This document shows, one piece after another, positions 8,817-17,578 of a stretch of DNA of 60,916 bases (the first letter of the stretch is position 1; each line of letters begins with the position of its first letter). This stretch comes from Crocinitomicaceae bacterium (GTDB lineage: Bacteria; Bacteroidota; Bacteroidia; Flavobacteriales_D; Crocinitomicaceae). The notes below the pieces were generated by a model, which saw only the letters and a program-made list of their open reading frames with translations, did not search any database and was not told the DNA's origin. The position numbers and the translations under genes are program-made. The stretch covers positions 1 to 60,916 of the forward strand of contig JAURNL010000074.1 in the NCBI GenBank assembly GCA_030830205.1, given 5' to 3'.

Positions 8817-9365
8817 ATGAAAATTTACACTAAAAAAGGAGATCAAGGTAGTACGGGTCTTATTGGCGGAACACGTGTATCCAAAGGCGATGTCCGTATT
8901 GAAGCATACGGCACTATAGATGAGCTTAATTCTTACATTGGACTGATCAGCACGCTAGACATTAATCAACTCTATGTAGGGCAATTACAAGAGATACAAG
9001 ACCGACTTTTTACCATAGGCTCTCATCTGGCTGCTGACCCGGAAAAATCAAAAATGCAGTTGCCTGATCTTTTGGAAAGCGATGTGGAAAAATTAGAACA
9101 CTGGATGGATATCATGGACGATGCCCTACCTGCTCTTACTGCCTTCATTTTACCCGGAGGACATCCAAACAGCGCACATGCGCATGTAGCACGCTGTATA
9201 TGTCGCAGAGCAGAGCGCCTGGTCGTAACTCTAGATGAGCTTGAAGGCGTGGAATCTTTAGTCCTCTCCTACCTTAACAGGCTGAGCGATTACCTTTTTG
9301 TACTCTCCAGAAAAATTGCTCTTGACAAGGGTGTTAAAGAACATACTTGGACTCCACGAAATTAA
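8817..9365 (+). CDS. Cob(I)yrinic acid a,c-diamide adenosyltransferase, PduO type
   Basis: An ATP:corrinoid adenosyltransferase that makes the adenosyl form of vitamin B12. The 182-residue length is typical. The N-terminal ATP-binding loop YTKKGDQGSTGL (4-15), the stretch EAYGTIDELNSYIG (29-42), the basic helix ARCICRRAER (125-134) and the late SDYLFVLSRKIA helix are all family hallmarks. It begins 3 bases after ispH and is probably co-transcribed with it. No corrinoid synthesis genes lie in the window, so it may serve a salvaged cofactor. Confidence 0.93.
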   Translation: MKIYTKKGDQGSTGLIGGTRVSKGDVRIEAYGTIDELNSYIGLISTLDINQLYVGQLQEIQDRLFTIGSHLAADPEKSKMQLPDLLESDVEKLEHWMDIMDDALPALTAFILPGGHPNSAHAHVARCICRRAERLVVTLDELEGVESLVLSYLNRLSDYLFVLSRKIALDKGVKEHTWTPRN

Positions 9366-9392
9366 TTTTTTAGGAGTTTTTGGTTTAGGCAC

Positions 9393-9422
9393 TTGGAATT
9401 TTGGAAATAAAAATTACTTTTG
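9393..9422 (+). promoter_or_regulatory. Bacteroidota-type promoter for the DUF2795 gene
   Basis: TTG at 9393-9395, a 19-base spacer, then TACTTTTG at 9415-9422. This fits the consensus TTG and TAnnTTTG at normal spacing. The start codon follows 28 bases later, giving a leader of about 24 bases. Confidence 0.65.
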
Positions 9423-9450
9423 CCAAAAATTAAACCTAAATATTTGACTC

Positions 9451-9672
9451 ATGTACTGGACACTGGAACTTGCCTCCTACCTTGAAGACGCACCGTGGCC
9501 TGCCACCAAAGAAGAACTCATCGATTTTGCTATCCGAACTGGAGCGCCGCTAGAGGTTGTTGAAAACTTACAAGACCTGGAAGACGAAGGCGATATGTAC
9601 GAGAGCATCGAAGAAATTTGGCCCGATTATCCCTCCCGAGAAGATTTTCTCTTCAATGAAGATGAATACTAA
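9451..9672 (+). CDS. Small acidic DUF2795 protein
   Basis: A 73-residue strongly acidic protein that matches the DUF2795 family as I know it from Bacteroidota (MYWTLELASYLEDAPWPATKEELIDFAIRTGAP is split here by residues 1-17 and 18-33). The first half resembles a small helical fold. The C-terminal half holds a run of Asp and Glu and ends DFLFNEDEY. It is a one-gene unit with a well-formed promoter in front and a strong terminator right behind, so it is probably expressed on its own and well. No biochemical function is established to my knowledge. Confidence 0.85.
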   Translation: MYWTLELASYLEDAPWPATKEELIDFAIRTGAPLEVVENLQDLEDEGDMYESIEEIWPDYPSREDFLFNEDEY

Positions 9673-9677
9673 AACCA

Positions 9678-9704
9678 AATCCTGTTTCGGCAGGATTTTT
9701 TTTT
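9678..9704 (+). terminator. Rho-independent terminator after the DUF2795 gene
   Basis: A 7-base-pair stem AATCCTG/CAGGATT with a 6-base loop TTTCGG, followed by a run of T up to 9704. The T-run touches the stop codon of the convergent T9SS gene, so the intergenic space is fully used. Confidence 0.85.
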
Positions 9705-12486
9705 ACCTTATTAAATGTACGAAGCCTAAGATGATTTGAGGTTCTTCTTTTGACTTTTCTTGAAAAGAAACCACATAATTATAGGTACCATCAGGGCAAT
9801 GCGTTCCATCAGACATCGCGCCATCCCAAAAAGCATTTGGATCTTGACTTGAAAATATTTCTTCACCCCATCTATTGAAGATGGTAAACGAATAGTTCAA
9901 TGGTATAAAACCTGTAGTGAATACGGGATAAAAAGCATTATTGAATTCTTGTCCATCTGGTGTGAACGCATTTGGAATATATACGGCAATATTGTTCATC
10001 ACAGAAGCCGTTAACGTCAGAGAGTCTACACATCCAATATCTGTACTAGAAATCAATGTTATCATATAAGTTCCTTCTTCAAAAGGCAACTGAAATGGAA
10101 ATGAGCTTGCATTTGAAGCAAAGGTAGTTCCATTCATATTCCAGGTGTGTTGTAGATTTCCTGGTGTAACATTATATATCAAAATAGTTGGATCATCAAT
10201 TTCTACTTGATCTGGATTGATATAAAAATTAGGGACCGGAATAGGATCTATCTGTACAGTAGCTACTACAGGTATACTTTGACAACCGTTTTGATCAACA
10301 CCAACAACTGAATAGGAACTCGTCAATGATGGACAAACCGTCAAAGATCCATCCTGATTTTGAGACTCACTCCAGAAATAATTGAACGCTCCGCTAGGAA
10401 TAATCTGAACACATGTACTTGCACATACAAAGGTATCTGCTACTGTCACTACAGGAATTGGAAAAACAGTCAAATCCAATACCACCATAGAATCACAACC
10501 ATTTTGGTTATTGAGGTGCACTTCGTATTGACCAGACTGATTGAGGGATAAACCATTAAATGACAAAATAGAATCCGAACAAATAGTTGCTGAAACATAT
10601 GATGTATCAGCCTCCATCAACACCGTTAGAAAGACCAGTGAATCACAGCCATTTTGATTACTAAGTGTACTCAAGTAGTTTCCAGCAGAAGAAATGATTT
10701 GGCCATCAAATGAATAAGTAGAACCAATACAAAGACTTAATGTTTGAAAGCTTGTATCAGCTGGTAAAATGCTTATCTCTATGCTATCTTGTGCTGTACA
10801 ACCTTCCATATTTGTAACCTCAAGTTGATACCATCCAGGATTTTGAGTATGAAAGGATATATTTGTCAATGAATTTGACCAAGTATAACTTGTAAAGCCT
10901 AATGGTGCCTGAATGAAACTTGAATCACCAAAACAATGTGCTAGATTAGGGCCCAAGTCCACACTTATTGGAATGATTCCTACCACTATTGAATCTCTAG
11001 CAAAATTACAACCACTTGGCACATCAAGCCAGTAAGTACCAGGTGTAGAAATTGTTATGGTCGGTGTTGTAGCTCCCGTACTCCATAAATAACTGCTGTA
11101 AGTAGAATCCGGAGCCAATTCAAGCAGTGTTCCATCACAAATGAGCGTATCTGGACCAAGATTAGGCGGAGAACCTGGACTTGGCACCTGATAATTATAT
11201 ACCAAAATTCCACTAGCCCCAGCTTGGGCTCCAAAATTAGAACCCGCACAAGCCGGACCAGTATGCAATACAGTTCCTGGCAAACCTCCACTTAAGGCAG
11301 GCACCACATTTGTGGGCGTTACTGCTTGTTGAAAAACAACGGCACCTCCGCCCCCACCTCCACCGGGGCCATGGCAAGCGGATGCCCAAAGCGTGCTAAA
11401 GATATTTCCACCATTGCCACCACTGACGTCGACATTGATCGTCGAATTGATATTTTGGGATAATAAATAAATACAGCCTCCTGCTCCACCGCCTCCTGCT
11501 CCTTCTGAATTGGTGTTTCCAATCACGTCTATTCCACTCGCATTGATCTGTTGATTATTACCTATAATGGTAGGGGTAACAATAAAAACAATACCTCCTC
11601 CATTAGATCCAGCTGTTGCATTCAGACCGTTGTCCTTGTAGCCTCCGCCTCCACCTCCACCTAAATAGGCACGAAATGTACTGTAACTTGGAGCGTAAGC
11701 ACCCATACCAAAAGCAGTATTTGCCGGACACGATCCTGAAAATTGATTTCCTCCGCGTCCGCCTATACCTCCATTTGCACCTCCACCAGCACCCGGATTC
11801 CCGGTATTAGATCCACCACCACCATTGGCAAGTGGTGCTCTGTTACCGTCCAAATTTGGGGGTGCAATTGCAATTCCCTCTCCTTTTTTTCCAGAACTAA
11901 GCCCAGGGCTAGCATAATTTGGATCATTACACGCAAAAAAGCCACTTGTGAAGCCTCCACCCAAAAATCCCTGACCGCTAACGTCTATATTACTATTAAA
12001 TGTTAAGCTAGATGTAGCTTCAATGGCCACCACTCCACCAGTTGTACCATTCCAAGGACTAGCAGAAACGGTTCCGATAATAGTTGCTTGATTGTAAACT
12101 GGAACTCGAATCAATTGAATTTTTCCGGGAATTGAAAAAGGCTTGCACAATGTGTTAGCGAAAGTAATCACGTTGGCATTGATACTTGCGATGTTTGTAA
12201 ACTCAAAGTTTCCTGCAGAACCTAAATTCAAGATTTGACCAAAACTTGCGGTATTTGTCTGATTAATAGTGGCTCCTTTCATTTGAATCAACAAAACGCG
12301 ATCACCAGATGCAAAACCTGCAGCACTCGTGACAGTAACACTATTTGGAGTGATATTGGTAACTGCTGTATAAATATTCACCACCCCACTAATAGACTGA
12401 GCGTTTAATGCTACTTGAATCATGCAGCAGAATATAAAAATACCTGTACGCATTACTAAAAAACGACTTTTAGGAGACATGAGCAT
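9703..12486 (-). CDS. T9SS-exported glycine-rich repeat protein with type B sorting domain
   Basis: A 927-residue secreted protein. A signal peptide ends near LNAQ (27-30), and translation could start at M1, M3 or M12. Residues about 31-145 form a beta-rich N-terminal module (DRVLLIQMKGATI). Residues about 146-435 are extremely glycine-rich, with several G6-G8 runs and scattered cysteines. From 440 come Ig/PKD-like modules (LGPDTLICDGTLLELAP, YLWSTGATTPTI), including two tandem 50-residue copies at 577-676. The last about 92 residues (YIPNAFTPDGQEFNN, IFNRWGEEIF, PDGTYNYVV) are the type B C-terminal sorting domain (TIGR04131-like). It is likely a surface-bound or released adhesin. It neighbours a second such gene. 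Confidence 0.9.
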   Translation of the reverse strand: MLMSPKSRFLVMRTGIFIFCCMIQVALNAQSISGVVNIYTAVTNITPNSVTVTSAAGFASGDRVLLIQMKGATINQTNTASFGQILNLGSAGNFEFTNIASINANVITFANTLCKPFSIPGKIQLIRVPVYNQATIIGTVSASPWNGTTGGVVAIEATSSLTFNSNIDVSGQGFLGGGFTSGFFACNDPNYASPGLSSGKKGEGIAIAPPNLDGNRAPLANGGGGSNTGNPGAGGGANGGIGGRGGNQFSGSCPANTAFGMGAYAPSYSTFRAYLGGGGGGGYKDNGLNATAGSNGGGIVFIVTPTIIGNNQQINASGIDVIGNTNSEGAGGGGAGGCIYLLSQNINSTINVDVSGGNGGNIFSTLWASACHGPGGGGGGGAVVFQQAVTPTNVVPALSGGLPGTVLHTGPACAGSNFGAQAGASGILVYNYQVPSPGSPPNLGPDTLICDGTLLELAPDSTYSSYLWSTGATTPTITISTPGTYWLDVPSGCNFARDSIVVGIIPISVDLGPNLAHCFGDSSFIQAPLGFTSYTWSNSLTNISFHTQNPGWYQLEVTNMEGCTAQDSIEISILPADTSFQTLSLCIGSTYSFDGQIISSAGNYLSTLSNQNGCDSLVFLTVLMEADTSYVSATICSDSILSFNGLSLNQSGQYEVHLNNQNGCDSMVVLDLTVFPIPVVTVADTFVCASTCVQIIPSGAFNYFWSESQNQDGSLTVCPSLTSSYSVVGVDQNGCQSIPVVATVQIDPIPVPNFYINPDQVEIDDPTILIYNVTPGNLQHTWNMNGTTFASNASSFPFQLPFEEGTYMITLISSTDIGCVDSLTLTASVMNNIAVYIPNAFTPDGQEFNNAFYPVFTTGFIPLNYSFTIFNRWGEEIFSSQDPNAFWDGAMSDGTHCPDGTYNYVVSFQEKSKEEPQIILGFVHLIR
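10459..10608 (-). repeat. Copy 2 of an intragenic 50-residue repeat
   Basis: Codes residues 627-676 of the glycine-rich T9SS protein (ADTSYV, FNGLSLNQSGQYEVHL, NNQNGCDSMVVLDLTV). It aligns to the preceding copy without gaps at a 150-base period. The same module also occurs in the neighbouring T9SS protein. Confidence 0.8.
10609..10758 (-). repeat. Copy 1 of an intragenic 50-residue repeat
   Basis: Codes residues 577-626 (ADTSFQ, FDGQIISSAGNYLSTL, SNQNGCDSLVFL). The conserved core is Cys, then F-N/D-G, S/A-G-x-Y, and N-x-x-GCDS-x-V. It is directly adjacent to copy 2. Confidence 0.8.
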
Positions 12487-12510
12487 AATGATGAATATTT
12501 ATTCTGTTTC

Positions 12511-12518
12511 CAAATTTA
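12511..12518 (-). promoter_or_regulatory. Possible -7 box for the glycine-rich T9SS gene
   Basis: Minus strand reads TAAATTTG, an exact TAnnTTTG match, 24 bases before the first ATG at 12486. No TTG is found at proper -33 spacing. It lies in the 68-base gap between the two T9SS genes and would allow separate transcription of the downstream one. Confidence 0.4.
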
Positions 12519-12554
12519 ATATCAATTGAAAAATTGGTTCGTTTAACTTAGTAA

Positions 12555-15329
12555 TTATCGAAGCAGTAAAACATGACCTGTTACCGTGAGTATCTCATCG
12601 CTACTAAGCGTTTTAAATGCTATATGGTAGGTATAGGTCCCGTTAGGAGCATTGTATACATCAATATTACCGTCCCAGCCTTTTTGAGAATCATAAGTTT
12701 CAAAAACAGCTTCGCCCCATCTATTGAAGATAGTCATGTGGAAATTTTGCGGATCGAAACCGGAGGTAAATATTGGAGTAAAAACGTTGTTAAGCTGATC
12801 TCCATCTGGAGTAAATGTATTTGGAACATAGTAAATAATTCCTCCTTTTATTTGTATTTGGATTGAGGATTCATCTATACAACCCTCCGCACTTTCTACG
12901 GTTAAAGTAACAGTATAATTCTGATCTTCTACAAACGGATAGGTATAGTCAAATTCATTTTCAGAAGATACCAATGTACTCCCATCTCCAAAATCCCAGA
13001 TACTTGATGCCGCATTTTGCGCATTAGATGAAAAATAAACCGTAGGGTTGTCACTTGTAAGGATCATAGGATTGGCTACAAAATCAGCACTTGGTTGAGG
13101 ATATACTGTAACTGTAGTTTGGGCCGTGTCTATGCAATTGTATTGATTTGCTCCCAAAACGATATAAGTTGTTGTCGCTAATGGACTTACGATATTGAAA
13201 TCACCAATCAACTGTGGGTCATCCCAACTGTAATTTAGCGCACCACTCACCGTCAGTGCAGCAGAAAAACCTGGGCAGATCCCTTGATTTTCAGTTATTT
13301 GTAGTTGCGGGACAGGATGAACTGTAATAGCTATAAAAGTGCTATCTTGACAACCCTCTACTGAGGTGCCTACAACTTGATAATTACCCGATATTGGCTG
13401 AAGTAGTGTTTGAGATGCATTCCCATTGGTAATCGCCATCGGACCACTCCAAGTTAGCGTCCCTGCGCCGGTTGCATTAAGTTGAAGTGTGTCGTAGGCA
13501 CAAAGAATTGTTTGATTGGCAACAAGTGTCATAATGGGCAACGGTGCTACTGTAACATTGACTGTTTGTGCATAAGTGCAAAGAAGAGTATCAACAGCTG
13601 TAACTGTATAGTTTATATCTTGTTGGGGACTAATACTTAAAGTTGGACTAACAACTTCTATGGTACTGTTTTGTGGCAACCATATAAAACTTAAGTTCGT
13701 GAAATTACTTTGAGGAACAAGATTTGCTTGGCCACCAAAACATATCAAAGTATCACTAATGCTGAAAATAGGATCTTGCGAAATACTTATCTGTATGGAC
13801 GTAATAGAATCACAACCACTCGTGGTAAGTGATGAATCAATGTAAATACCACTTTGTGAATAGCTTTGCCCGTTATAGTTATATGGTCCACCATCACAAA
13901 TTGTATCGACAATTTGAGTAAGGTAACTAGGCAAAACTGTAAGCTCAACTTGATCCGTTTGAGCACATGGATTCAGGCTAGAAGTATCTGTAACCGTTAG
14001 TGTGTAATTCTCAATGAGTGGCATTCCTGTATTTACATTCAAAAGAGCTATGGTAGGATTTGCAATATTATTAGCACTTAATCCGGTAGCTGGTGACCAA
14101 TTGTAAGTTAGCCCAGGGGTGGCAGGCATTCCAAGTTGAGCGGTTTCACCAGAACAGATGGTAAGATCAATACCCGCATTGGCAGCAGGTGAATTACCAA
14201 CTGTTAGATTTAGGGTAACGATGGAATCACAGCCAGCAATGGAACTAAGTGTATCTTGATATGTCCCTGACTGAGTTAGGATTTGTCCATTAAATGAATA
14301 TTGCCCCGCACAAGTAGATTCTGTACTCGAAAGATTATAAGATGGCTCAATAGTTACGACAATTTGATCCGTTGTTGGACATAAACCTGGAGCAGTAGAC
14401 AAGGAGGTTGTTACTGTATAAGTTTGAGTGATAGGTGCACCTGTGGTATTGGTTATGTTAACAGTGGGATTTGCCACAGTAGTTGACGACAAGCCAGTGG
14501 GTGGCGACCATGAATAAATATGATTTGGATTCGCTACTGCGCCTATGCTCACAGGTGTATTTGAACATGTGGTTACATCAATACCAGCGTTAGACTGGGC
14601 CTGGTTTGTATAAATGATGACGTTTCGAATAGAATGCTGATCTGTGGCGCCTCCTGTGCTTGCCGTAAAGCCCATGTAACCTGTAAATCCTATAGGAAAA
14701 TTAGCAGTAAGGTATTGTATATTATTGATAAACAGAGTAATTACACCATTATCATAAGTAATTTTGGCAGCTTGATATTGATTGCTTCTGACAAAATTTA
14801 AATTTCCTGTAGTATTTTCTAATTTCACGATTCCGGCTGCACATTCGTTATATCCTATACCGCTGTAAATTTGTAATTCTGGATTTGGCCCTCCACAATT
14901 ATTCCAGGTATCTAGAACCACTTTTAATCCTTGTGCAGTACCAGGGATTCCTACCCCTCCTCCGGCTACAAAGCCAGTTGGAGGGACATTTAAAAAACAA
15001 AATGCAAGACCATCTGCCGCACTTCCACCCCAAATACGGTACTCAAATTCTACAGTCCATTGCTGACAAACATTTAAGTTAATTGGTGTGTTGTAGAAGA
15101 TACCACCGGATTGATTGTTAAAAGCATTGGTTAAGATGAGTTCATTTAAGAAATTATCAACGTCACCAGGAGTGTCTCCTATGGTTGCATTTCCATTGGT
15201 ACTCCAGCCTGTGGTAATCATATTTGGCGACCCTGTTAGCTGACCAAATACGTATGTTTGAGCCTTTATCTCGTTCATAATGACGGAAAAAGCGATAAAA
15301 AGCAGACAATACAATAATCTCATTGACAT
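12555..15329 (-). CDS. T9SS-exported L-type lectin protein with type B sorting domain
   Basis: A 924-residue secreted protein with a signal peptide ending near IKAQ (21-24). Residues about 25-240 form an L-type (legume-like) lectin domain (WTVEFEYRIWGGSAADGLAF, LKVVLDTWNN, ITLFINN), predicted to bind glycans. Two tandem copies of a 137-residue unit follow (from residue 247), then Ig-like modules and a PKD domain (IWDFGDGSTLVSS). The last about 92 residues (YVPNTFTPDGDQLNN, IFNRWGEAVF, APNGTYTYHI) are the type B sorting domain. It is a paralogue of the neighbouring gene in its C-terminal half but has a different N-terminal head. It is likely a surface glycan-binding adhesin. Confidence 0.9.
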   Translation of the reverse strand: MSMRLLYCLLFIAFSVIMNEIKAQTYVFGQLTGSPNMITTGWSTNGNATIGDTPGDVDNFLNELILTNAFNNQSGGIFYNTPINLNVCQQWTVEFEYRIWGGSAADGLAFCFLNVPPTGFVAGGGVGIPGTAQGLKVVLDTWNNCGGPNPELQIYSGIGYNECAAGIVKLENTTGNLNFVRSNQYQAAKITYDNGVITLFINNIQYLTANFPIGFTGYMGFTASTGGATDQHSIRNVIIYTNQAQSNAGIDVTTCSNTPVSIGAVANPNHIYSWSPPTGLSSTTVANPTVNITNTTGAPITQTYTVTTSLSTAPGLCPTTDQIVVTIEPSYNLSSTESTCAGQYSFNGQILTQSGTYQDTLSSIAGCDSIVTLNLTVGNSPAANAGIDLTICSGETAQLGMPATPGLTYNWSPATGLSANNIANPTIALLNVNTGMPLIENYTLTVTDTSSLNPCAQTDQVELTVLPSYLTQIVDTICDGGPYNYNGQSYSQSGIYIDSSLTTSGCDSITSIQISISQDPIFSISDTLICFGGQANLVPQSNFTNLSFIWLPQNSTIEVVSPTLSISPQQDINYTVTAVDTLLCTYAQTVNVTVAPLPIMTLVANQTILCAYDTLQLNATGAGTLTWSGPMAITNGNASQTLLQPISGNYQVVGTSVEGCQDSTFIAITVHPVPQLQITENQGICPGFSAALTVSGALNYSWDDPQLIGDFNIVSPLATTTYIVLGANQYNCIDTAQTTVTVYPQPSADFVANPMILTSDNPTVYFSSNAQNAASSIWDFGDGSTLVSSENEFDYTYPFVEDQNYTVTLTVESAEGCIDESSIQIQIKGGIIYYVPNTFTPDGDQLNNVFTPIFTSGFDPQNFHMTIFNRWGEAVFETYDSQKGWDGNIDVYNAPNGTYTYHIAFKTLSSDEILTVTGHVLLLR
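13770..14180 (-). repeat. Copy 2 of a 137-residue intragenic repeat
   Basis: Begins at residue 384 (NAGIDLTICSGET) and holds YNWSPATGLS, ANPTIALLN, TDQVEL and the GCDSI element. It lines up with copy 1 at a period of 411 bases. The end is approximate. Confidence 0.75.
14181..14591 (-). repeat. Copy 1 of a 137-residue intragenic repeat
   Basis: Begins at residue 247 (NAGIDVTTCSNTP) and holds YSWSPPTGLS, ANPTVNITN, TDQIVVT, FNGQILTQSGTYQ and GCDSIVTLNLTV. The last 45 residues match the 50-residue module in the adjacent T9SS gene. Confidence 0.75.
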
Positions 15330-15343
15330 AGAAACGTTATAAA

Positions 15344-15351
15344 CAAAGATA
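15344..15351 (-). promoter_or_regulatory. Probable -7 box for the lectin T9SS gene
   Basis: Minus strand reads TATCTTTG, exact TAnnTTTG, 14 bases before the ATG at 15329. No good -33 TTG is found at the expected distance. It shares the 99-base divergent gap with the zwf promoter. Confidence 0.5.
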
Positions 15352-15375
15352 GGTTGCTAAATTTAATTATTTTAA

Positions 15376-15406
15376 TTGCTTTTTATTAAAGCTTAGTGTA
15401 AATTTG
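15376..15406 (+). promoter_or_regulatory. Promoter of the zwf-pgl-edd operon
   Basis: TTG at 15376-15378, a 20-base spacer, then TAAATTTG at 15399-15406. This fits the Bacteroidota consensus. The zwf ATG follows 22 bases later. Confidence 0.65.
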
Positions 15407-15428
15407 ACACATACTAAACTGATCAGGC

Positions 15429-16916
15429 ATGAAAGCCCAAACAAAACACAACTCACACCAAGAACGTTTCCAACCATTCAATATTGTTGTATTTGGTGGA
15501 GACGGCGATCTTTCCATTCGCAAAATTCTACCAGCAATATTTCATCGCGATTTAGATGGCCAGCTCAATATTCCTTATAACGTAATAGCCATTACACGAA
15601 AAAATCCCGACATCAAAGCATTTCACGAACGTCTAATCCCATTTTTAGAAGTGAGTGACCACCACAAATATAATCGTGAAGAAATCGAGAAGTTTTTACA
15701 GAAATTAGTCATCATTAAGGCTGAAGACCCTAACCCGGAGGCTTATGGCGAATTAAAGAATTTTTTAGAGCAATTTCCCGATAGACAAAATATCTACTAT
15801 TACTCAACCCCTTCTTCAGCTTTTGGTCCGATCACACAAACATTGAAGGCATGTGGTTTAGTCAACCAAAACAGTAAAGTAGTTCTTGAAAAACCACTTG
15901 GTCATTCTTTGGCTTCATCCGATGCTATCAATTCAGAGATTACACTGGCATTTGAAGAGCACCAAATCTACCGTATTGACCATTATTTGGGCAAGGAAAC
16001 GGTACAAAACCTGATGGTACTACGGTTTGCCAATAACCTTTTTGAACGCGCATGGAATGCTGAAAATATTGAAAGTGTACAAATTACAGTTGCAGAAAGT
16101 TTAGGCGTTGAAAAAAGAGCATCCTACTACGACCAATCTGGCGCACTACTCGACATGGTTCAAAATCACCTATTGCAGCTACTTTGCTTAGTTGCGATGG
16201 AACCACCTGTAGCGCTTGAAGCAGATGAAGTACGCAATGAAAAGCTCAAAGTTCTCAAGGCATTAAGACCGCTCAACAAAAAAACTATTGAAAGAGATAC
16301 GGTTAAAGGTCAATATACCCGAGGCATATCAAACGGTGTACAAGTCAATAGTTATTTGGAGGATATAGAAAAGTACGAATCAAAAACAGAGACGTTCGTA
16401 GCGATCAAGACTTACGTTGACAACTGGCGTTGGAAAGGAGTTCCTTTTATGTTGCGTACAGGTAAACGCATGATCAAACGATACTCGGAAATAGTGATTA
16501 ACTTCAGAGAAGTAAAACACAACATATTTCCTTCTAAAGAGAAACTCAACAATAACAAATTAATCATCCGCTTACAACCAGAGGAGCGTATTGAACTCAT
16601 ACAAATGACTAAAATACCTGGCCCGGGTGGATATCGCTACAAGCCAATTGCCCTCAAATTAGATTATACAGATTCTTTTAAAGAAAGATTTCCAGAAGCA
16701 TATGAACGACTCATAGTTGATGTCATTCGAGGTAATCAAACTTTATTCATGCGACAAGATGAATTGCAAGCCGCTTGGACTTGGATTGAATCTGTTACAA
16801 GCAGTTGGAAGAGTGCAAATATGCCAAATGTACTTTACAAAGCTGGTACATGGGGCCCCGGAGACGATATTTTAACGGATGACGAATCATGGATCACCAA
16901 AACTTGGAGAGAATGA
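15429..16916 (+). CDS. zwf: Glucose-6-phosphate 1-dehydrogenase
   Basis: Oxidises glucose 6-phosphate to 6-phosphogluconolactone with reduction of NAD(P)+, the entry to the oxidative pentose phosphate and Entner-Doudoroff routes. The 495-residue length is typical. The nucleotide loop is FGGDGDLS (22-29, where GASGDL is usual), followed by EKPLG (154-158) and the active-site signature RIDHYLGKE (182-190) with its catalytic histidine. It is the first gene of a three-gene operon with a clear promoter. The last four bases overlap the pgl start (ATGA). The following gene edd indicates that the flux goes to the Entner-Doudoroff route. Confidence 0.97.
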   Translation: MKAQTKHNSHQERFQPFNIVVFGGDGDLSIRKILPAIFHRDLDGQLNIPYNVIAITRKNPDIKAFHERLIPFLEVSDHHKYNREEIEKFLQKLVIIKAEDPNPEAYGELKNFLEQFPDRQNIYYYSTPSSAFGPITQTLKACGLVNQNSKVVLEKPLGHSLASSDAINSEITLAFEEHQIYRIDHYLGKETVQNLMVLRFANNLFERAWNAENIESVQITVAESLGVEKRASYYDQSGALLDMVQNHLLQLLCLVAMEPPVALEADEVRNEKLKVLKALRPLNKKTIERDTVKGQYTRGISNGVQVNSYLEDIEKYESKTETFVAIKTYVDNWRWKGVPFMLRTGKRMIKRYSEIVINFREVKHNIFPSKEKLNNNKLIIRLQPEERIELIQMTKIPGPGGYRYKPIALKLDYTDSFKERFPEAYERLIVDVIRGNQTLFMRQDELQAAWTWIESVTSSWKSANMPNVLYKAGTWGPGDDILTDDESWITKTWRE

Positions 16917-17578
16917 TTTCATTTGATTCAAAATCAGCTTTAGAACACGCCTTAGCTAAGGCAATCTCAGATGCTTTAATGTCAAGTATACAAAGTAAAG
17001 GAGAAGCTACGCTTTTGCTTTCAGGAGGATCAACTCCAAGCGGCGTTTATGCGCTATTATCACAAACAGAAATTCCTTGGAAACAGATCAAGGTTGGGCT
17101 TGTAGACGAACGATTTGTGGGGCCAAATAGTCCTTATTCAAATTACAAATTAATCGGCGAAACATTACTTCAAAATAAAGCCAAAGACGCTACATTAGTA
17201 CCAATGGTACTCAACGAACTTGATTACGAGCAAAATCTCCAAAAAGTTGAAGAAACATACCGTATTTTTACGGATACGGATGTCTGTTTACTTGGTATGG
17301 GACCTGATGGGCACACCGCATCTTTATTTCCAAATGACACCGCTTCTGATCAAGCTAACTCAGAAAAAATTAACTTACTCTCTAATACCAATGCTCCTGC
17401 TACCCCTCAAAAGCGTATCACTTGTAACGGACCACTTTTGCGCCGTAGCAAGCATTTGTTTTTGATGATAACAGGAGACCAGAAAAAGGAAATCTTTGAA
17501 AAAAGCGATGAACTACTACTCCCCATTGCCGCATTTAAAAAATCGCTAACTGAGACATTCTATACCAACGCATCATGA
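16913..17578 (+). CDS. pgl: 6-phosphogluconolactonase
   Basis: Hydrolyses 6-phosphogluconolactone to 6-phosphogluconate. It belongs to the DevB/SOL type of the glucosamine-6-phosphate isomerase fold. From the ATG at 16913 it has 221 residues with LLLSGGSTPSG (phosphate loop), VGLVDERFV and GMGPDGHTASLFP (substrate and catalytic region). An in-frame ATG at 16889 would add 8 residues lying wholly inside zwf. I prefer 16913 because it forms the ATGA overlap with the zwf stop, as at the pgl-edd junction. It is translationally coupled to both neighbours. Confidence 0.93.
   Translation: MISFDSKSALEHALAKAISDALMSSIQSKGEATLLLSGGSTPSGVYALLSQTEIPWKQIKVGLVDERFVGPNSPYSNYKLIGETLLQNKAKDATLVPMVLNELDYEQNLQKVEETYRIFTDTDVCLLGMGPDGHTASLFPNDTASDQANSEKINLLSNTNAPATPQKRITCNGPLLRRSKHLFLMITGDQKKEIFEKSDELLLPIAAFKKSLTETFYTNAS

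Noticed and set aside
10459-14591. Tandem repeats as a CRISPR array or DNA-level satellite
   Set aside because: The repeats are in frame, protein-level, 150 and 411 bases long, and degenerate at the DNA level.
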